Counted from the stretch's first letter, positions 49,754 to 62,160 are shown. The stretch is DNA of 64,000 nucleotides from Acanthochlamys bracteata (GCA_019914995.1 CM034140.1:4712001-4776000), one strand, 5' to 3'. Notes: a model not told the origin generated them from the sequence alone. Numbers and translations: made by a program.

Positions 49754-52700
49754 ATGAAATAGAAGGATAAAAGTTGGATATATAATCCCGATAAGTTGTC
49801 GGAGGAGTATACAAATGGAGTCCGCTCCTTTATGCAATTTGCTAGAGATCATTTGTAGAATGTTAGCGAGATGTATTGTCCATGTCGACGTTGTTTGAAT
49901 AGATATTCAAACACGCTCGATGTGGTATACATGCATTTACTTGTGAATGGTTTTATGGCGTCTTACACGAGATAGAATTTACATGGAGAAGTCACTCATC
50001 AAGGTAATCAGAGTCTTGGTGTTCGTAGAGATGAGATTCTAATGAGGCCTATTGGAGACGAAGAATATGATGAAATGTTTGAAATTTTGGAGGATATACG
50101 TAGGGGTGGTGTTGTGGATTTAGAGATCCCTCAAGTAGCTGTGGAAGGCGACACACTTCAGCCCCTTGTTGGTGAAGGGTCTTCAGTTGCGGCAGATGAT
50201 ATTAATAGATATGATAAATTATTTGAAGATGTCGAGAAGCCATTGTACGAGGGATATACAATTTCAAAATTATCATTCCTCATAAAACTGCTTCATGTTA
50301 AGGTGCTTAATCGTTGGAGCAACAAAGATTTTAATATGCTATTTGATCTTTTGAATGATGCATTTCCGAAAGGGCATTTACTTCCTTCGTCCTACTATCA
50401 ATGCAGAAAGATTCTAAAAGATTTAGGTTTGGGATGGGAATCTATTGCTGCATGCGAGAATGATTGTGTTTTTTCTAGAAAGGAATTGGTAAACGAGGAG
50501 AAGTGCAAAGAATGCAATTCATCAAGATAGAAGGTTAATGATGGCACCGGTAAAAAGGTTTCCAAGAAAGTGCTTCGTCATTTTCCATTAGTACCTAAAC
50601 TGCGACGATTTTACATGTCAAGAATGACGGCCTTAGATATGAGATGGCTACATGTAGATGACCTTGAGATTTAGAGACATCCTACAGATGCTGACGCTTA
50701 GAAGGATTTTGATGTGAAGTATCCATGGTTTGTTAGTAACACTCGAAACTTACGACTTGTCTTGGTGACTGATGGATTCAATCCTTTTGGAGATATGAGC
50801 AATGCATATAGGTGTTGGCATGTTATTTTAATGCCGTACAATTTACCTCCATGGATGTGCATAAAAGAGCCATACTTTATTATGACACTTTTATTCCAAG
50901 AAAAAAATCATCTGGTAGAGACATTGATGTATCTTTAGCCACTAATTGAAGAGTTGAAGGAGCTGTGGGAGAACGGAGTTTCAACCTATGACGTCGTCTC
51001 CAATACTATATTTCAATTGCATGCAGCTGTTCTATGGACCATAAATGATTTTCCTGCATATGGAGTTTTATTCGGGTGGAGCACAAAAGGCTACTTGGCA
51101 TGTCCCATATGCAACAAATATACATATTCTTTCAAACTTAAATACAAAATTGGTTATCTCGGCCACCGTCACTATTTGCCGAGCAACCATCCATATAGGA
51201 GTAAAAAATTCAATGGAAAACAAGAAGCACCACCACCACCTCCTACATTATCAATTGATGAATTGTTAGAACATATGGATATTGTTAAATACGTGAAGTT
51301 TGGAAAGCCTATATGTGATAAGAAGAGCAAGCACACATTCGAAGAGCTTAATTGGACCAAAAAAAGTATTTTTTTTGAACTACCATATTGGAAGGATCTC
51401 ACAATTCGTCACAATCTTGATATCATGTATATCGAGAAAAATATTTGTGATAACATCTTGAGAACTTTGATGAATATAGATAAGAAGACGTAGAATACTC
51501 TGAAGCCTCGTTGGAACGTAGAAGATCTAGGTATACGACGTGAGCTGCATATAAAGAAATTGGATACTAATAAGTAGGAGAAACTGATTGCAGCGTACAC
51601 ATTATCATCTCAGGAAAGAAGGAAATTTTGTGAATTTCTTAAGTCTGTAAGATTTCCTGATGGATATAATGTAATATTTCGAGATGTGTAAATATGGTGG
51701 ATGGTAGAACCTCGGAATTGAATAATCATGTGATGTTGCAACGCTTACTGCCTATTGGTTTGCGTGGATATCTCAAAAAAGAAGTGCTAAAAGTTAGTGG
51801 TGAACTTGGAAGATTTTCAGAGAATTATGTGCAAAGATTTTAAAATTGGATAGATTGAGAGAGTTACAGCATAATATTGTGGTTATTCTTTGCAAACTTG
51901 AGATAATATTTTTTCTGGCATTTTTTGATATCATGATACATTTGATTGTACAGTTACCGAATGAAGCTATCAAGGGAGGTCCTATTCATTACAGATGGAT
52001 GTATCCTATAAAGAGGTGAATTTTATTATGGGAATCTCAAATTTCTCATTTAATTTTCTATTGGAATCATATAATATTCTTTTTTCATCTATATTTGTAG
52101 GACTCTTGGTACGCTTAATGCGTTTGTAATAGAGCACGTCTAGAAAGCTATATGCAGAATCTTACACAGTAAATGAGTGTCTTATTTTTTGCTCTAGATA
52201 TTTGCGAGGATTGGAGACTAGATTTAATCGACTAGAACGACATAAAGATGAAGAGAAACATGTGGATATAATATTATCTATATTTTTCCAAAAGGTCCAA
52301 CCATTAGGTAAGGCAAACTAAATTCTCCTTACAGAAGTGGAAAACAATTTAGCACATTGGTTTGTCTTAAATAACTGCGATGAAGTCGTTCTATATCTCA
52401 AGTAAGTATTTACAATTTAAAAATATTCTCTATTTTTTTGTCTTTGTCATTAATACCTTATAACATTGCAAGTGATTTACAAAAGAATATTTACAGTAAG
52501 CATGAGGAGCTTCTCAAAGTTGAGAATCCACTTAACTTAGAAATAAGGTAAAAAAATGGATTTCCTACGTGGTTTAAAAATCGATTATGAAATACTATAT
52601 CAATATATACATATATATTGAATTTGAGATTTTAATTATGGCCAATATTTTTTTAAAATACTTATTTCTTATATATTTTTATAATAGATGAGACATACTC

Positions 52701-53289
52701 ATGCCAGTACATAAGACAACACAGATAATTTATATTCACTAGCCCTTGGTTCAGATAAACGTGCCATTAGATATTCTGGATGCATTGTCAATGTAGTGAA
52801 ATTTCTCACATACAAACGCGAACGTCGTTTGTTGACTCAAAATAGTGGAATTTGTGTGCAAGGAGATCATAAATATCAAATTTTAAATTTCTATGGCACC
52901 AAAGTGATCCATTCGTGTTTCCTATGAATGTGACTCAAGTGTTTTATGTTTCTGATACGAAGCAAGATAATGATTGGGTTATTGTACAACAATCACAACA
53001 TCGATATTTATTTCATCCATTATTGTTTGGAGAGGGTGGAGATGGCAAAAACACAAATATTGGTGATGATGTGATAATCGTAGAGAATAATGCTTATTAA
53101 AAAGTGCAAAGTTCAAGCGTAAGAATCAGAGATGGTAATATGGAAATAGATCATCTAAATAAGATTGTTGAACTTGACCATGAAATGATAGATGTTTTGG
53201 ACGAGCAAAAAGGCATTTATACTAGTGATTGTCAAAATGAAAATAAAAGCTTGGACGAATATAGCCGTAGTGATGACGATTGCAATTGA
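49754..53289 (+). pseudogene. TNP2-like CACTA transposase, decayed
   Basis: Domains in order: transposase-associated domain from 49754 (DKSWIYNP, LSEEYTNGVRSFMQFA, YCPCRRCLNR, NGFM...HGEV); linker and N-terminal part 50042-50530; catalytic TNP2 region about 50530-51480 (RMTALDMRWL, LVLVTDGFNPFGDMSNAY, LPPWMCIKEPYFIM, TINDFPAYGVLFGWSTKGYL then ACPICN); DUF4218 region about 51590-52290 (SSQERRKFCEFLKSVRFPDG, LLPIGLRGYLKKEV, LPNEAIKGGPIHYRWMYPI, an intron 52016-52100, then SYTVNECLIFCSRYLRGLET); DUF4216-like region about 52900-53100 (NVTQVFYVS, DWVIVQQSQHRYLF). In-frame stops (for example 49760, 50528, 50699) and a frameshift near 52155 rule out activity. The product would cut and move the element in the nucleus. 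Confidence 0.88.
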
Positions 53290-54305
53290 ATTAATCTTAT
53301 GTAAGTTTTAACTCAATCTTGTATAATTATTTTAATCTCTTTCACTTTAATTCTTATTTTATTTTTTAAACTTTGTATACAGGTGTTGCTTATTAATTTA
53401 TCTTTATGGCACCGGTAACCTCTAGAAGACGACTATCGTTACAAGCAAGCTAGAATATCGCCGATTTGGAGACTTAAGATCCTAATAGCTCTAGCAGTGG
53501 TAAGCTTTATTTTTTTTAGTTAAGTTATTATATACTAATTAGTGAACCTAATAGCTATCCTCTAATTAAGTAGGGTTTGTTGATACACAAACACAACGTC
53601 CACGTGTGGGCAACAGATGTATTGATTTAGAAATATATATTTTGAGAAATAAGAAGAAAGTCAATGTTGAAATTCTCGATGGCATATGGAGACCAGTCGG
53701 TGAACATACTGTTTGGTTCGCAAGAGAGATGGCATATTTGATTCGTACTAATGCTCCAGTAAAGAATATTAAAGGTTGGATCTAGATTGACAAATCTATT
53801 AAAAACGAGATTTATTCCATGATGTTTGTAAGTATGTTATTATTGCTTTAATATACATCATTAAGGGTTAGAATTTGTTAACAAGTCTTTTTATTATCAC
53901 AGGACAAGTTTGAGCTATATTTGTCCCATCTTGAAGCTTTGGTATGTTTACATAATATAAGATCCGACAGATGTAAGGATTGGCGTTATGAGTGCCATGA
54001 CTACTATAAGAGTGTCGGTGGTGGAGACAGAGCTCGAGCAAACCCTTATAAGGATTTCACTTCTACAGCAGCTCGGCGTGAAGAATGGATCTAGCTATGC
54101 GATATGTTTGATTCGCCAGAATGGATCGTAAGATTTCTTTGATCAATTTTTCCTTTGAATCTTTTTTATCTATGGCTGAAAATATCCTTATCATTGGTTA
54201 AATGTAGAAAAAATCGAAAAAAGTAAAAGTTACTCGTGCAAAGAATAACAGTAAGCATACAATAGCCTCACGCACTTTCACATCTATATAACGGGAGAAG
54301 GTATT

Positions 54306-55743
54306 TGTTGGAACTATAAAGACAATTTCGATGATAACAAAGAATTAAGAACTATAATTTATATTAGACTAATAATCTGAAATCAAATTCTGCAGGATTA
54401 GACAAACAAAGATTATTTTATTTACAGCAGACAAGAACAACCATCATACAGCCAACTGTCATGCTACTACAAATTAAACAGCATATGGAACAGAGGATGC
54501 CATAGTCACATTGCAGTCAGTTGGTTAACCACTGAAGCACAAGAAGACCTCTCTATTTCGAAACAGAGCTTTGGGTTCAACAGCAACAAAACTTTCCTTG
54601 CTTCAAAAATCTTCTTGACTCACAACGCACTGAAGCAATTCAAATAGAAGATCTATAACGAGCAAAAATCATCTTCAATTTCACAGAAATGGAAAGCTCA
54701 ATAATCAAGGGAAGAAAGCACATTATACAAGTCAAGATCTTTAATCAAGTCAAGCAGTCAACCAGCGATGCATTAAATATGGACAAGCCAAATCAGCTCA
54801 TCTATCTTCAGACAGAAGCTTAGCTATATTAAGCTCTTAACCGCTGACGGCAAATTCAAATCTTTACAACGCATTTAATGCCATAGAGACATTGCACAAA
54901 ACAGCCGAAAGCAATTGAGGAAGCGGTTGATTAACCGCTGGGCAAAACTGCTCTCTTTCTCTAACGTGAAAAACCACCCATGAAAAAGAGTGCCAACGGC
55001 AACGTTCTTTAACGGTTCCTGCACAGAGAAGAAACACTATAAGAAGGGAGTCACAGCAACACAGAAACAGCAGAGAGAATACAAGCAAAACAGAGATACA
55101 CAAGAACTCCACTTCTCTACACAAACATCAAATCTTACTGCTGATCACACTGAAGAAATCTCTCTCAGCAACATATCTGATCATCTCATTCGAAATACTT
55201 CATGAACACATAACTCACATGAGATAGATCCTGTGCTCAATTTCTGCTTATCTTTCTTGTAACCTTTTACTGACATTGTGAAGGTGGTGCTGCGGGCACC
55301 GAAAAGAAAGCTCAGATGGAGCTTGGTGAAAGCTCTTAGACCTTGCAATAGAGCTAGCAAATCAGCCAGGGGGACGGGTGTGTCCAGTAGGCTGTTAGGG
55401 GTTGTTTTGGTAAACAAACCCGGTAGAGTAAGTGTGCTTGGTGAAGCACTTTGCTCTAGGTGTATTTGTAGCTTATTAAAGGTTTAGTGAAGCTTTGGCT
55501 CTGGTGATAGAGCGACCGTGGACATAGACAAAGGGGTTTTGCCGAACCACGTTAAATATTCTGAGTACTACCTTTTTACTTATGTCAGTAAACACTCTAA
55601 CTCTCTCTGTCTGCAGGTTACAGAATTGACACAGCCTGCTGAAAGCTTGCTGCCAGTAGGATAACTAAGCTTGACGAAAATTTTTATAGACTAACTCAAT
55701 TCACCCCTCCCCTCTTGAGTTAATCTTACAGGAAAATCTAACA
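54306..55743 (+). mobile_element. Solo LTR inside the CACTA element
   Basis: The segment starts TGTTGGAACTATAAAG and ends GAAAATCTAACA (TG...CA with short inverted tips) and is flanked by a perfect 5-bp duplication GTATT (54301-54305 and 55744-55748). The region before the end, TCAATTCACCCCTCCCCTCTTGAG, is typical of long copia-type LTRs. There is no gag, pol, primer site or second LTR, so it is the product of LTR-LTR recombination. Orientation is inferred from the CACCCC...CTTGAG end. It lies within the second CACTA transposase gene. Confidence 0.9.
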
Positions 55744-56243
55744 GTATTTTTTTATAGTTTTCGTTTTAATATAACAAAGACGATAGGACTCTAATTAATA
55801 GCAAATTGATTCTCTTAACAAATTTGCAGAATGCCAATTGTATTTGATTTGTATAAGGAGACATATTTCAAATGCAAAAGAAAAAAAAGGGCAGCTGGGT
55901 ATCGGAGAAATCACAATCAAATTATGTAAGTTATGACATTTCTATTCAATTTTCAAGCGAGTAACCATAAGAGTTTAAGGTTTATAATTTGCTAAGATAT
56001 TTTGTTTTGAATGAAATACAGCATCAAATGGTAGAATTGCAAATCAAGTCCCAAGAGGATGGGAACGACATCGATGACGAAGACATATGTCTATCGGTGC
56101 TTGGAAAAGCACGTGGGTATATTCGTGGACGTGGACCTAAGCTGCCTAGCAACTATTTTGCTGGTTCATCAACCCAAGCATATGAGAATTCGATTTTGAA
56201 AGATCTGATCGTAACCCTAGAGCAAAAAAATGAAAGATAATAA

Positions 56244-56327
56244 GCTGAACTTGAGAAACAACAATCTGAGCTTGAGAAATAACAGTCTGAGCTTAAGAAG
56301 CAACAAAATGAATTGCAAAAGACTAGA
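56244..56327 (+). repeat. 21-bp tandem repeat coding a coiled-coil heptad
   Basis: Four consecutive 21-base units read AELEKQQ, SELEK*Q, SELKKQQ and NELQKTR. The Leu at a fixed heptad position suggests a dimerising coiled coil that grew by unit duplication. One Gln codon is now TAA. Confidence 0.75.
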
Positions 56328-56405
56328 CAACGTCTTCGTGAAAATGAAGAAAATGCATCATTTCTAATGGAGATGTTCAGAAAGCTCAAAGACGCTTTTT
56401 ATTGA

Positions 56406-57759
56406 TTGATATATCACATATATAGTAGAAGATAAAATGAATGAAACAATCAAACTCATCATGCATACTTAAAGTAGAAATGTCTTGCACTACTTTGCCT
56501 TCTCCTAGTTATAGCTAAGCTGCTGCCCTTGCGTACGTGCCATTCACCCAGAGAGACATGACCAAAGCGAGAGGTGTCCTACTTTCTCAATACATGCGTG
56601 TTTCTCATCTCTCTCAAGCAAGACTAATTTCACATGTATAGTCATATGTTTTTTATAACTTCCGTGTTTAGTTTTAAAGGATCAAATTTAGTGGATTAGT
56701 TGGTGGTTTACTAGATTTCAGCAAGAATGGCTATCCACATCATGATGCTAGTGTAGTAGATTCAGAAAACATATTGTTTCCACTTTTTTCTTTCCTATCA
56801 GAAGAAAAAAGAAAATGAAAAAGAGATTGTTGATATCTTTCATTCATATATTGCATTCATTTTATTGCGCGTCAAATGATTACGTTGACGAGAGGCTGTA
56901 TCAACGGACATGATACCCCGTTGTTGTTCCCTACAGAATCTTTTTTTTGCTTTTCATATTTTTTTTGTCAGCCTGTGCTGCAGCAAATTCCTACAATCTC
57001 ATTTTGTTAATGAGGCTCCACACCCTATCTATGAGTATTTTTTATGTTGCTTCTAATGATCATGCATTATGTGTTATTCTAATTTTTAGTAGCCTTTAAC
57101 TTTATTCTATTGAAGTTAGATTTTTTCTGAGCTTCTGGGATTGCGTTTCCAGCATTCTAAAAAAGTTTTTTTAGCTTTATAACTTTTAATAATTTTTTGT
57201 CCTAGGTATACTGTTTATTATTTTGGATTTTTTATGCAGATTTCTATCCATATTGCTATCAAGATTCCATTTGAACTCAAAAGCTCCTCATAGATAATAG
57301 CCTTCTCGATGTGTATGTAATCTCCTCTACATTTCTTTTATAGAATTTGTTTATATGACACATGCTACTTTTACTATTCCTAAAGACTACCTGTTAGAAT
57401 TTTGTTCTTTTCTAAAGAAGGATTGGTCCATATGGCATAATAAAAAAATTTGTTGCTTTACTGATTGCAGGAGTGCTTTCAGATAGCAGGGATGCTTCTT
57501 TGCAAGTATATTATTATTTTTCTTTACTTATCGTATTTGAATGTATGAGATGAATATGTATGGATGCATTTCAAAACTAAATAGTAATTGGTTTATTATG
57601 TATTTTCGATGAACATAAGTACTTATTTTTTTTTTAATTATTTGTGTTGAATGTTGTGGTATTTAAATTATTTGTGTTGAAAATATTGTTGATATAGAAA
57701 TTATTAAAAACAGCAGTGATTTTGAACAAAATTCAGAAAAATATCAACTGCACTAGCAT
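56406..57759. other. CACTA 3' non-coding region
   Basis: No coding potential was recognised between the second transposase gene and the right subterminal array. The sequence is T-rich with several intron-like acceptor phrases (TTATGCAG, GATTGCAG), so it may hold 3' untranslated exons. Confidence 0.4.
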
Positions 57760-58260
57760 TAGTCGGTAATACCAGCAAAAAGAATATGCCGACTAAAATA
57801 GTGATGGCTAAACATCGACTAACTATACAGACTAGTCAGTAATTTAGTTGCCAAACGGCTGCCTCTTCCAACTAAAAATATAGTCAGAATTTTACCGACT
57901 AACTAGCTGGTCGGTAATAACTATTGTGTATGACGATACTTCTGACCAAAATGTTAGTAGGTAATTTTCGACGAAAATGATCATCGGTAAATTAAGTTGG
58001 TTGGTATTTTTCGACGATGACGCTGGTCGGTAATTACCGACTGAAAATTTTGTCGAGAATATACCGACTTACATGCCGGCAGGGAAACCGACTGTGTAGT
58101 TAGTCGGTAATCTACGATGACCTCTTCAATCGGTAATTTTCTGTACATACCGACTGATAATGAAGATTGGTCGGTAATTGATTTACCGACTTGTATTTGC
58201 CGACTATTTACCTACCAATAGTTTTTCAGTCGGTAAGTGTATTTGCCGACTGAATTGTTG
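57760..58260. repeat. Right subterminal repeat array of the CACTA element
   Basis: More than ten words of the GTCGGTAAT / TACCGACT type in both orientations, mirroring the left array over a longer stretch. Confidence 0.85.
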
Positions 58261-58299
58261 CTTTTGTCAATTGATTTATTCAGTCATTGATTCCATTAT

Positions 58300-58310
58300 T
58301 TGTAGTAGTG
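58300..58310 (-). repeat. Right terminal inverted repeat of the CACTA element
   Basis: TTGTAGTAGTG, the reverse complement of the left end, followed by TAT. Confidence 0.93.
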
Positions 58311-58313
58311 TAT

Positions 58314-59390
58314 AGGAGGTTATAGAAGATGTTTGGTATTGCATTTAAAGAAGAGATTATTTTAAACAAAAAATATTTTAAAAGTTTTTGAAAAAAAGAT
58401 ATTTTTTTAATAAAAACATGGCTATACCTAACGCTATGTAAGGCTAATAAGAATTTGGTCGTTACCGTTGTCCAAGTTCAACAACGAAAATGGCATCTAG
58501 TGAACTTCTTGTCTAAGATCGACAAGGAGAACTTTAATCTCAGGCATTACTTTAGGGCGTGTTTCCATCGACCAAAACTTCAATTTCTTCCGTCAGAATT
58601 GTATTTCCAAGGAGTTCAAATGTTTCATTTGAACAAAAGACTAGAAACTTCAATTATAATTTTTTTATTTGCACACTTTCTCATTTGGTATTGCTTATCA
58701 GAAAAGCAGTTTTTAAATTTTTCATTTCTCGTTTTTCAATACATATTTTATAAGTATATAGAAAATTTATTTTAAAATTTAAAAAGTGTAGAAAACTTTT
58801 ACGTAACGAGATCTTTTTATTGCATATTTTTATTATTTTTTTAGAAGTTAAAAAAAATAGAGCTCGTTTCTCAAAAAGAACAAAAATATATTACATTTCA
58901 GAAAAGATCCATTTTATGCAGTTTCATCTTCTAATTGCTGACTCTCTTCAAAAAATAATTAAAACACAAAATTTGAACTCCACGTCCTATTTTTCTGTTA
59001 CGCGAAACTCAGTTACGGATATTTGAAGCACGCCCTTAACATATATGCTTCACTTCTCTCAATCCTTCACAGAAGTTAGAAACTTTAATTAAATATATTC
59101 TTCATTATATTTAGAGCATGTTTGAAATTGCTGAAAAAGTAAAACTTAAAAGTAAAAAGTTTTCTTTTAGATTTTAAGAATACGAACTTGGCAATAGTTT
59201 AAAATTACAAAAAAATTATATGTATAATAATTATATAATTTATAATTTATTTAATTTAATGCATTATATAAAATAACTTTAAGGTTGAAAAAAATGTTGT
59301 GTTACCATAATGCAACCCCAAATATGACCTTAAACACAAAGGACCCTTGAACTTTAAAATCCATTTCAAAAAATCACATAACTTGTTAAA
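58314..59390. repeat. AT-rich dispersed repeat cluster right of the CACTA element
   Basis: Several copies of the AT-rich foldback family lie here (about 58325-58430, 58550-59035 and 59110-59330); phrases such as AGGGCGTGTTTCCATCGACC and GCACGCCCTTAAC look like inverted ends of one copy (about 58553-59039). Frames in this area are by-products. Confidence 0.45.
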
Positions 59391-59394
59391 TCTT

Positions 59395-60990
59395 TTGTGT
59401 TTGTCGCCACAAAAAAGAGATCACTAGCAACAAACCAAATTGGTCGCTACTGCCCAAAAGCCAGTCATTACAGGTAGTAGTGATCAAATAGCTCGGGTCT
59501 CCAAGTCACTCACTATGTTGGATGCTGATTCCTACCACAACTAGAAAAGCATCTAGGTCGCAAATACAAACCATAGTATTAAATGGCACTGCTCACAAAA
59601 CTGCGACCTAGTCAATACAGTCATAGTAGTTCAACATATCAACGACTAAAATAGAGATATCCTTACAAACAAGAGTAATGACCAGGTCAACTCAGTCGCA
59701 TTTACCTCTAAGAACTAGATCCAATCGATCACGCTTACGCTTAGTAGCAATAGCCTGATCCATGGCTAGATGTTGTTGGTTGCCAAGTATTTGCAGCTAG
59801 GGGTGACAATTCGGGTTCGTAGATCGGTTCCGAATCGACCAATATAATAATCGGGTCAAAATTATTAAATCCTACTTCAACCCATTTATTTATATCGGTC
59901 AAAATTGTCAGCCCTAACTCAACCTATTTAGTAACCGAGTTAAATTCAGGTCGACGCATTTAATATTAAAATTATTAAAATAAAAATTATAAATATTAAG
60001 TTCTAATAATAATATATATAAATTATTAATTATGATATATCTAAAAAAATATTAATTTCGATAAAATTTATAAACTAAGTAAAAATTAGTTAAATTAAGA
60101 TAAGTTAAAAAAAATATATATAAATTAAATTCAAATTTTTTGCTATTATTCTCTAGTTATTAAATAATATATATTATATAAATAATTAAACGGGTCAATT
60201 TTGGATCAAGCCGAATCCGATCGAATCCCGTTTAACTTCCCGGATCATTTTCGGATCGACCCGAAATTGACCCATTTCCGACTAAAGCTTGACTCGAATT
60301 TGACTTTTTCGGATCGGATTCGTGGTTCGGATTAGAAATTACCACCCCTATCCGCAACTAGACTTTGTTAGTTGCTATTGTAGAAAAAATGTCCACCTTC
60401 TATTGGTCGTGATTGCATAAACATCCACTAGAGACATTAGTCTATATTCTTATCTGCGACTAATTCGAATAACTCACCAGATGAGTTCAAAAAATATTTT
60501 AGAGAAGAATACTTAGAAAAGTTTTAGTAAAATATAAATCATTAGATTTGATCTACAAATATAACATATCATACTTAGAAAATTTTATATCACTAATAGA
60601 GACCAGGGGTTAGGATCGTCAATGTTGTAATACAACGTCCGAAGTTGTTGTTATATCCATCAACTTCGACCTCTCCATTTGCTGGTCGCTAATTATTTTT
60701 TCTGAAGGTGACTATCCTCGCACTAGCTGTTGGTCTTTTATCAAATGCAAAAAATTCACTGCCAGTCCTTGATGCCTCAACTAAAGGTGACCTTGCTATT
60801 ATTTACTCGCTCTTTTTTTTAAATTGCGACCATCCACATTCAGTGTCGCTATTGTTTAAGCAACTGCAACAATTTGTTTTTGATGGTCGTAGTTATCTTC
60901 GTCAACTTAGAACCCTTTCTTCTTTGGTCGTTGTTGTTAATAGTAGTGATCGATTTATCTTACTTGCTAATTCACTTAAAACACATTTTG
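59395..60990. mobile_element. Non-autonomous element with GGTCGC subterminal repeats
   Basis: Words such as TTGGTCGCTACT, GCGACCTAG, CTGGTCGCTAATTA, TTGCGACCATCC and ATGGTCGTAGTTAT recur in both orientations at about 59395-59790 and 60360-60970. Such dense subterminal motifs are typical of CACTA-like non-autonomous elements. The left tip may be near CACAAAAAAGAGATCACTAGC (59408), but no certain terminal repeat or target duplication was found. A hAT-like MITE (59798-60350) is inserted in it. The plus frame 60708-60998 is a product of this repeat, not a gene. Confidence 0.5.
59798..60350. mobile_element. hAT-like MITE inserted in the GGTCGC element
   Basis: The left end TAGGGGTGACAATT and inverted right end TAGGGGTGGTAATT match at 12 of 14 positions. 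Flanking octamers TTTGCAGC (59790-59797) and TCCGCAAC (60351-60358) agree at 5 of 8, with all differences transitions, suggesting an old hAT-type 8-bp duplication. The interior has GGGTCGACCCGAA-type blocks around an AT-rich core and no coding capacity. It is the same family as the copy at 22859-25650. Confidence 0.65.
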
Positions 60991-60999
60991 AATGTTAGA

Positions 61000-61580
61000 G
61001 TAAGGTTCTGAATCTGTTCAATTACATAGAATATGAAGGCAAAACTAGTAAATAATAAATTATAATTAATGGGATATTCAATGTTTGACTTTATCTGAAT
61101 TGTATGAGAAGAAAAATAGTCATATTTCTCTCTTGCTTAGTGCTCATCATTTGTGAACTATTCAATAAAATGTACTATAAATTTCCTCAATTATTTCCAT
61201 ATGTTTAGAAAAAGGACAAACAGAAGTTTATCATGAATTGAGTTAATATAGTTATCAATTCGACTAGCTTTTAGTTGCATGTGAAATCCCTACCCTTTTA
61301 GTGTTAAAATTTGATGTTAAGTGAATTTATTAGTTTGATTAAGTTTCTTAACTAAAAGGAACGTAATAATGAGATAAACAAAGAAAACGGCATTGCTCGC
61401 AATAAAAATTCTTTATCTTTTAGTAGTTAAATTTTATATATACTTGCAAACCTATCAAATATATATATTAGTTTAATGAGATTCTTATTTCGTATTTGCT
61501 TTTTTTAAAAGGTGAGGTGAACGAGAGAATCATGTAAATAAGAATCTAATATCTATGTTTTATTCGTTGTATATTTATGG
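61000..61580. other. AT-rich stretch, nothing recognised
   Basis: No gene motif, terminal repeat or microsatellite of note. Confidence 0.5.
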
Positions 61581-61960
61581 TGGAACTATAAGAAAAAATA
61601 TCATTAACGATCAAATTATTAGTGATCATTAAAGATGGTTGCTATTGAGACCTAATAATGACCAAAGAAAATCAATTGCTATTAATAACATAATAGCGAA
61701 TAGAAGTGAAAAAATGGTCGATTTTGTTGTAAACAGTGACCAAATCAAATATCGATCGTTATTAGAAAGACGAAATAATGACCAGTTTAAGCACGGTCGC
61801 TATTGCTCCAAGCAATGGAGATCGAGCGTTGACCCAGTTGCTATTACACCAAGCAACAACGATCAAGTTACAAAATGGTCCCTATTTCATGTCAATATCA
61901 ACTAAGGCATACTTGATCCCTATTGACTTCAACATAATAGTAACCAATTAAAGAAGCTAG

Positions 61961-62160
61961 TCGCTATTACTTTAGTAGTAGCGACCAAACTTAGAGTTGG
62001 TCCATATTACTTTAAAGAATAAAATATTTTCAATTAATTAATAAAATTTCATACAATAAAATCAAAATCAGTTTTATAATTTAATATATCATATTGGCAA
62101 AATTTTATAAAATTTGGATGATTTTTTATGCTCTATCACAATATATGATTGATGGACGTT
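61961..62160 (+). repeat. Left arm of a foldback inverted repeat
   Basis: It shares with the inverted right arm: TCGCTATTACT, TAGAGTTGGTCC, TGCTC(T/C)ATCACAATA and TGATTGATGGACGT, in the same order. Confidence 0.75.

Larger units (their letters stand above)
53406..56405 (+). pseudogene. Second CACTA transposase gene (Transposase_24 / Ptta-En-Spm type), split by a solo LTR
   Basis: From the ATG at 53406 the exons read MAPVTSRRRLSLQAS, then stops; RCIDLEIYILRNKKKVNVE and GEHTVWFAREMAYLIRTNAP (53620-53780); KFELYLSHLEAL and DWRYECHDYYKSVG (53900-54130); a basic stretch with ASRTFTS (about 54210-54290); the 1.4-kb solo LTR; FDLYKETYFKCK near 55850; and HQMVELQIKSQEDGNDIDDE then ICLSVLGKARGYIRGRGPK (56022-56145), the conserved C-terminal part of this family. 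It closes with a coiled coil of seven-residue repeats (about 56244-56340) and a stop at 56403-56405. The family protein is the accessory, DNA-binding partner of TNP2 in CACTA elements. Stops and the LTR make it inactive. Confidence 0.8.
47692..58310 (+). mobile_element. CACTA (En/Spm) transposon with both ends, 10.6 kb
   Basis: The left end CACTACTACAATAA and the inverted right end CACTACTACAAATA are classical CACTA termini, and the element is flanked by a 3-bp duplication TAT (47689-47691 and 58311-58313), the size expected for this superfamily. Dense subterminal repeats built on (G)TCGGTAAT/ATTACCGACT lie inside both ends. It carries two genes in the usual order: a TNP2-like transposase (from about 49754) and a second, Transposase_24-type gene (from about 53406). 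Both are broken by stops and frameshifts, so the element is not autonomous now. A solo LTR is nested at 54306-55743; without it and its 5-bp duplication the element would be about 9.2 kb. Confidence 0.95.

Noticed and set aside
55278..55487. 69-codon plus-strand frame rich in Arg and Ser
   Set aside because: It lies inside the solo LTR, which has defined ends and a target duplication.
60708..60998. 96-codon plus-strand frame with protein-like composition
   Set aside because: It consists of GGTCGC/GCGACC subterminal motifs in both orientations, so it is a transposon end.
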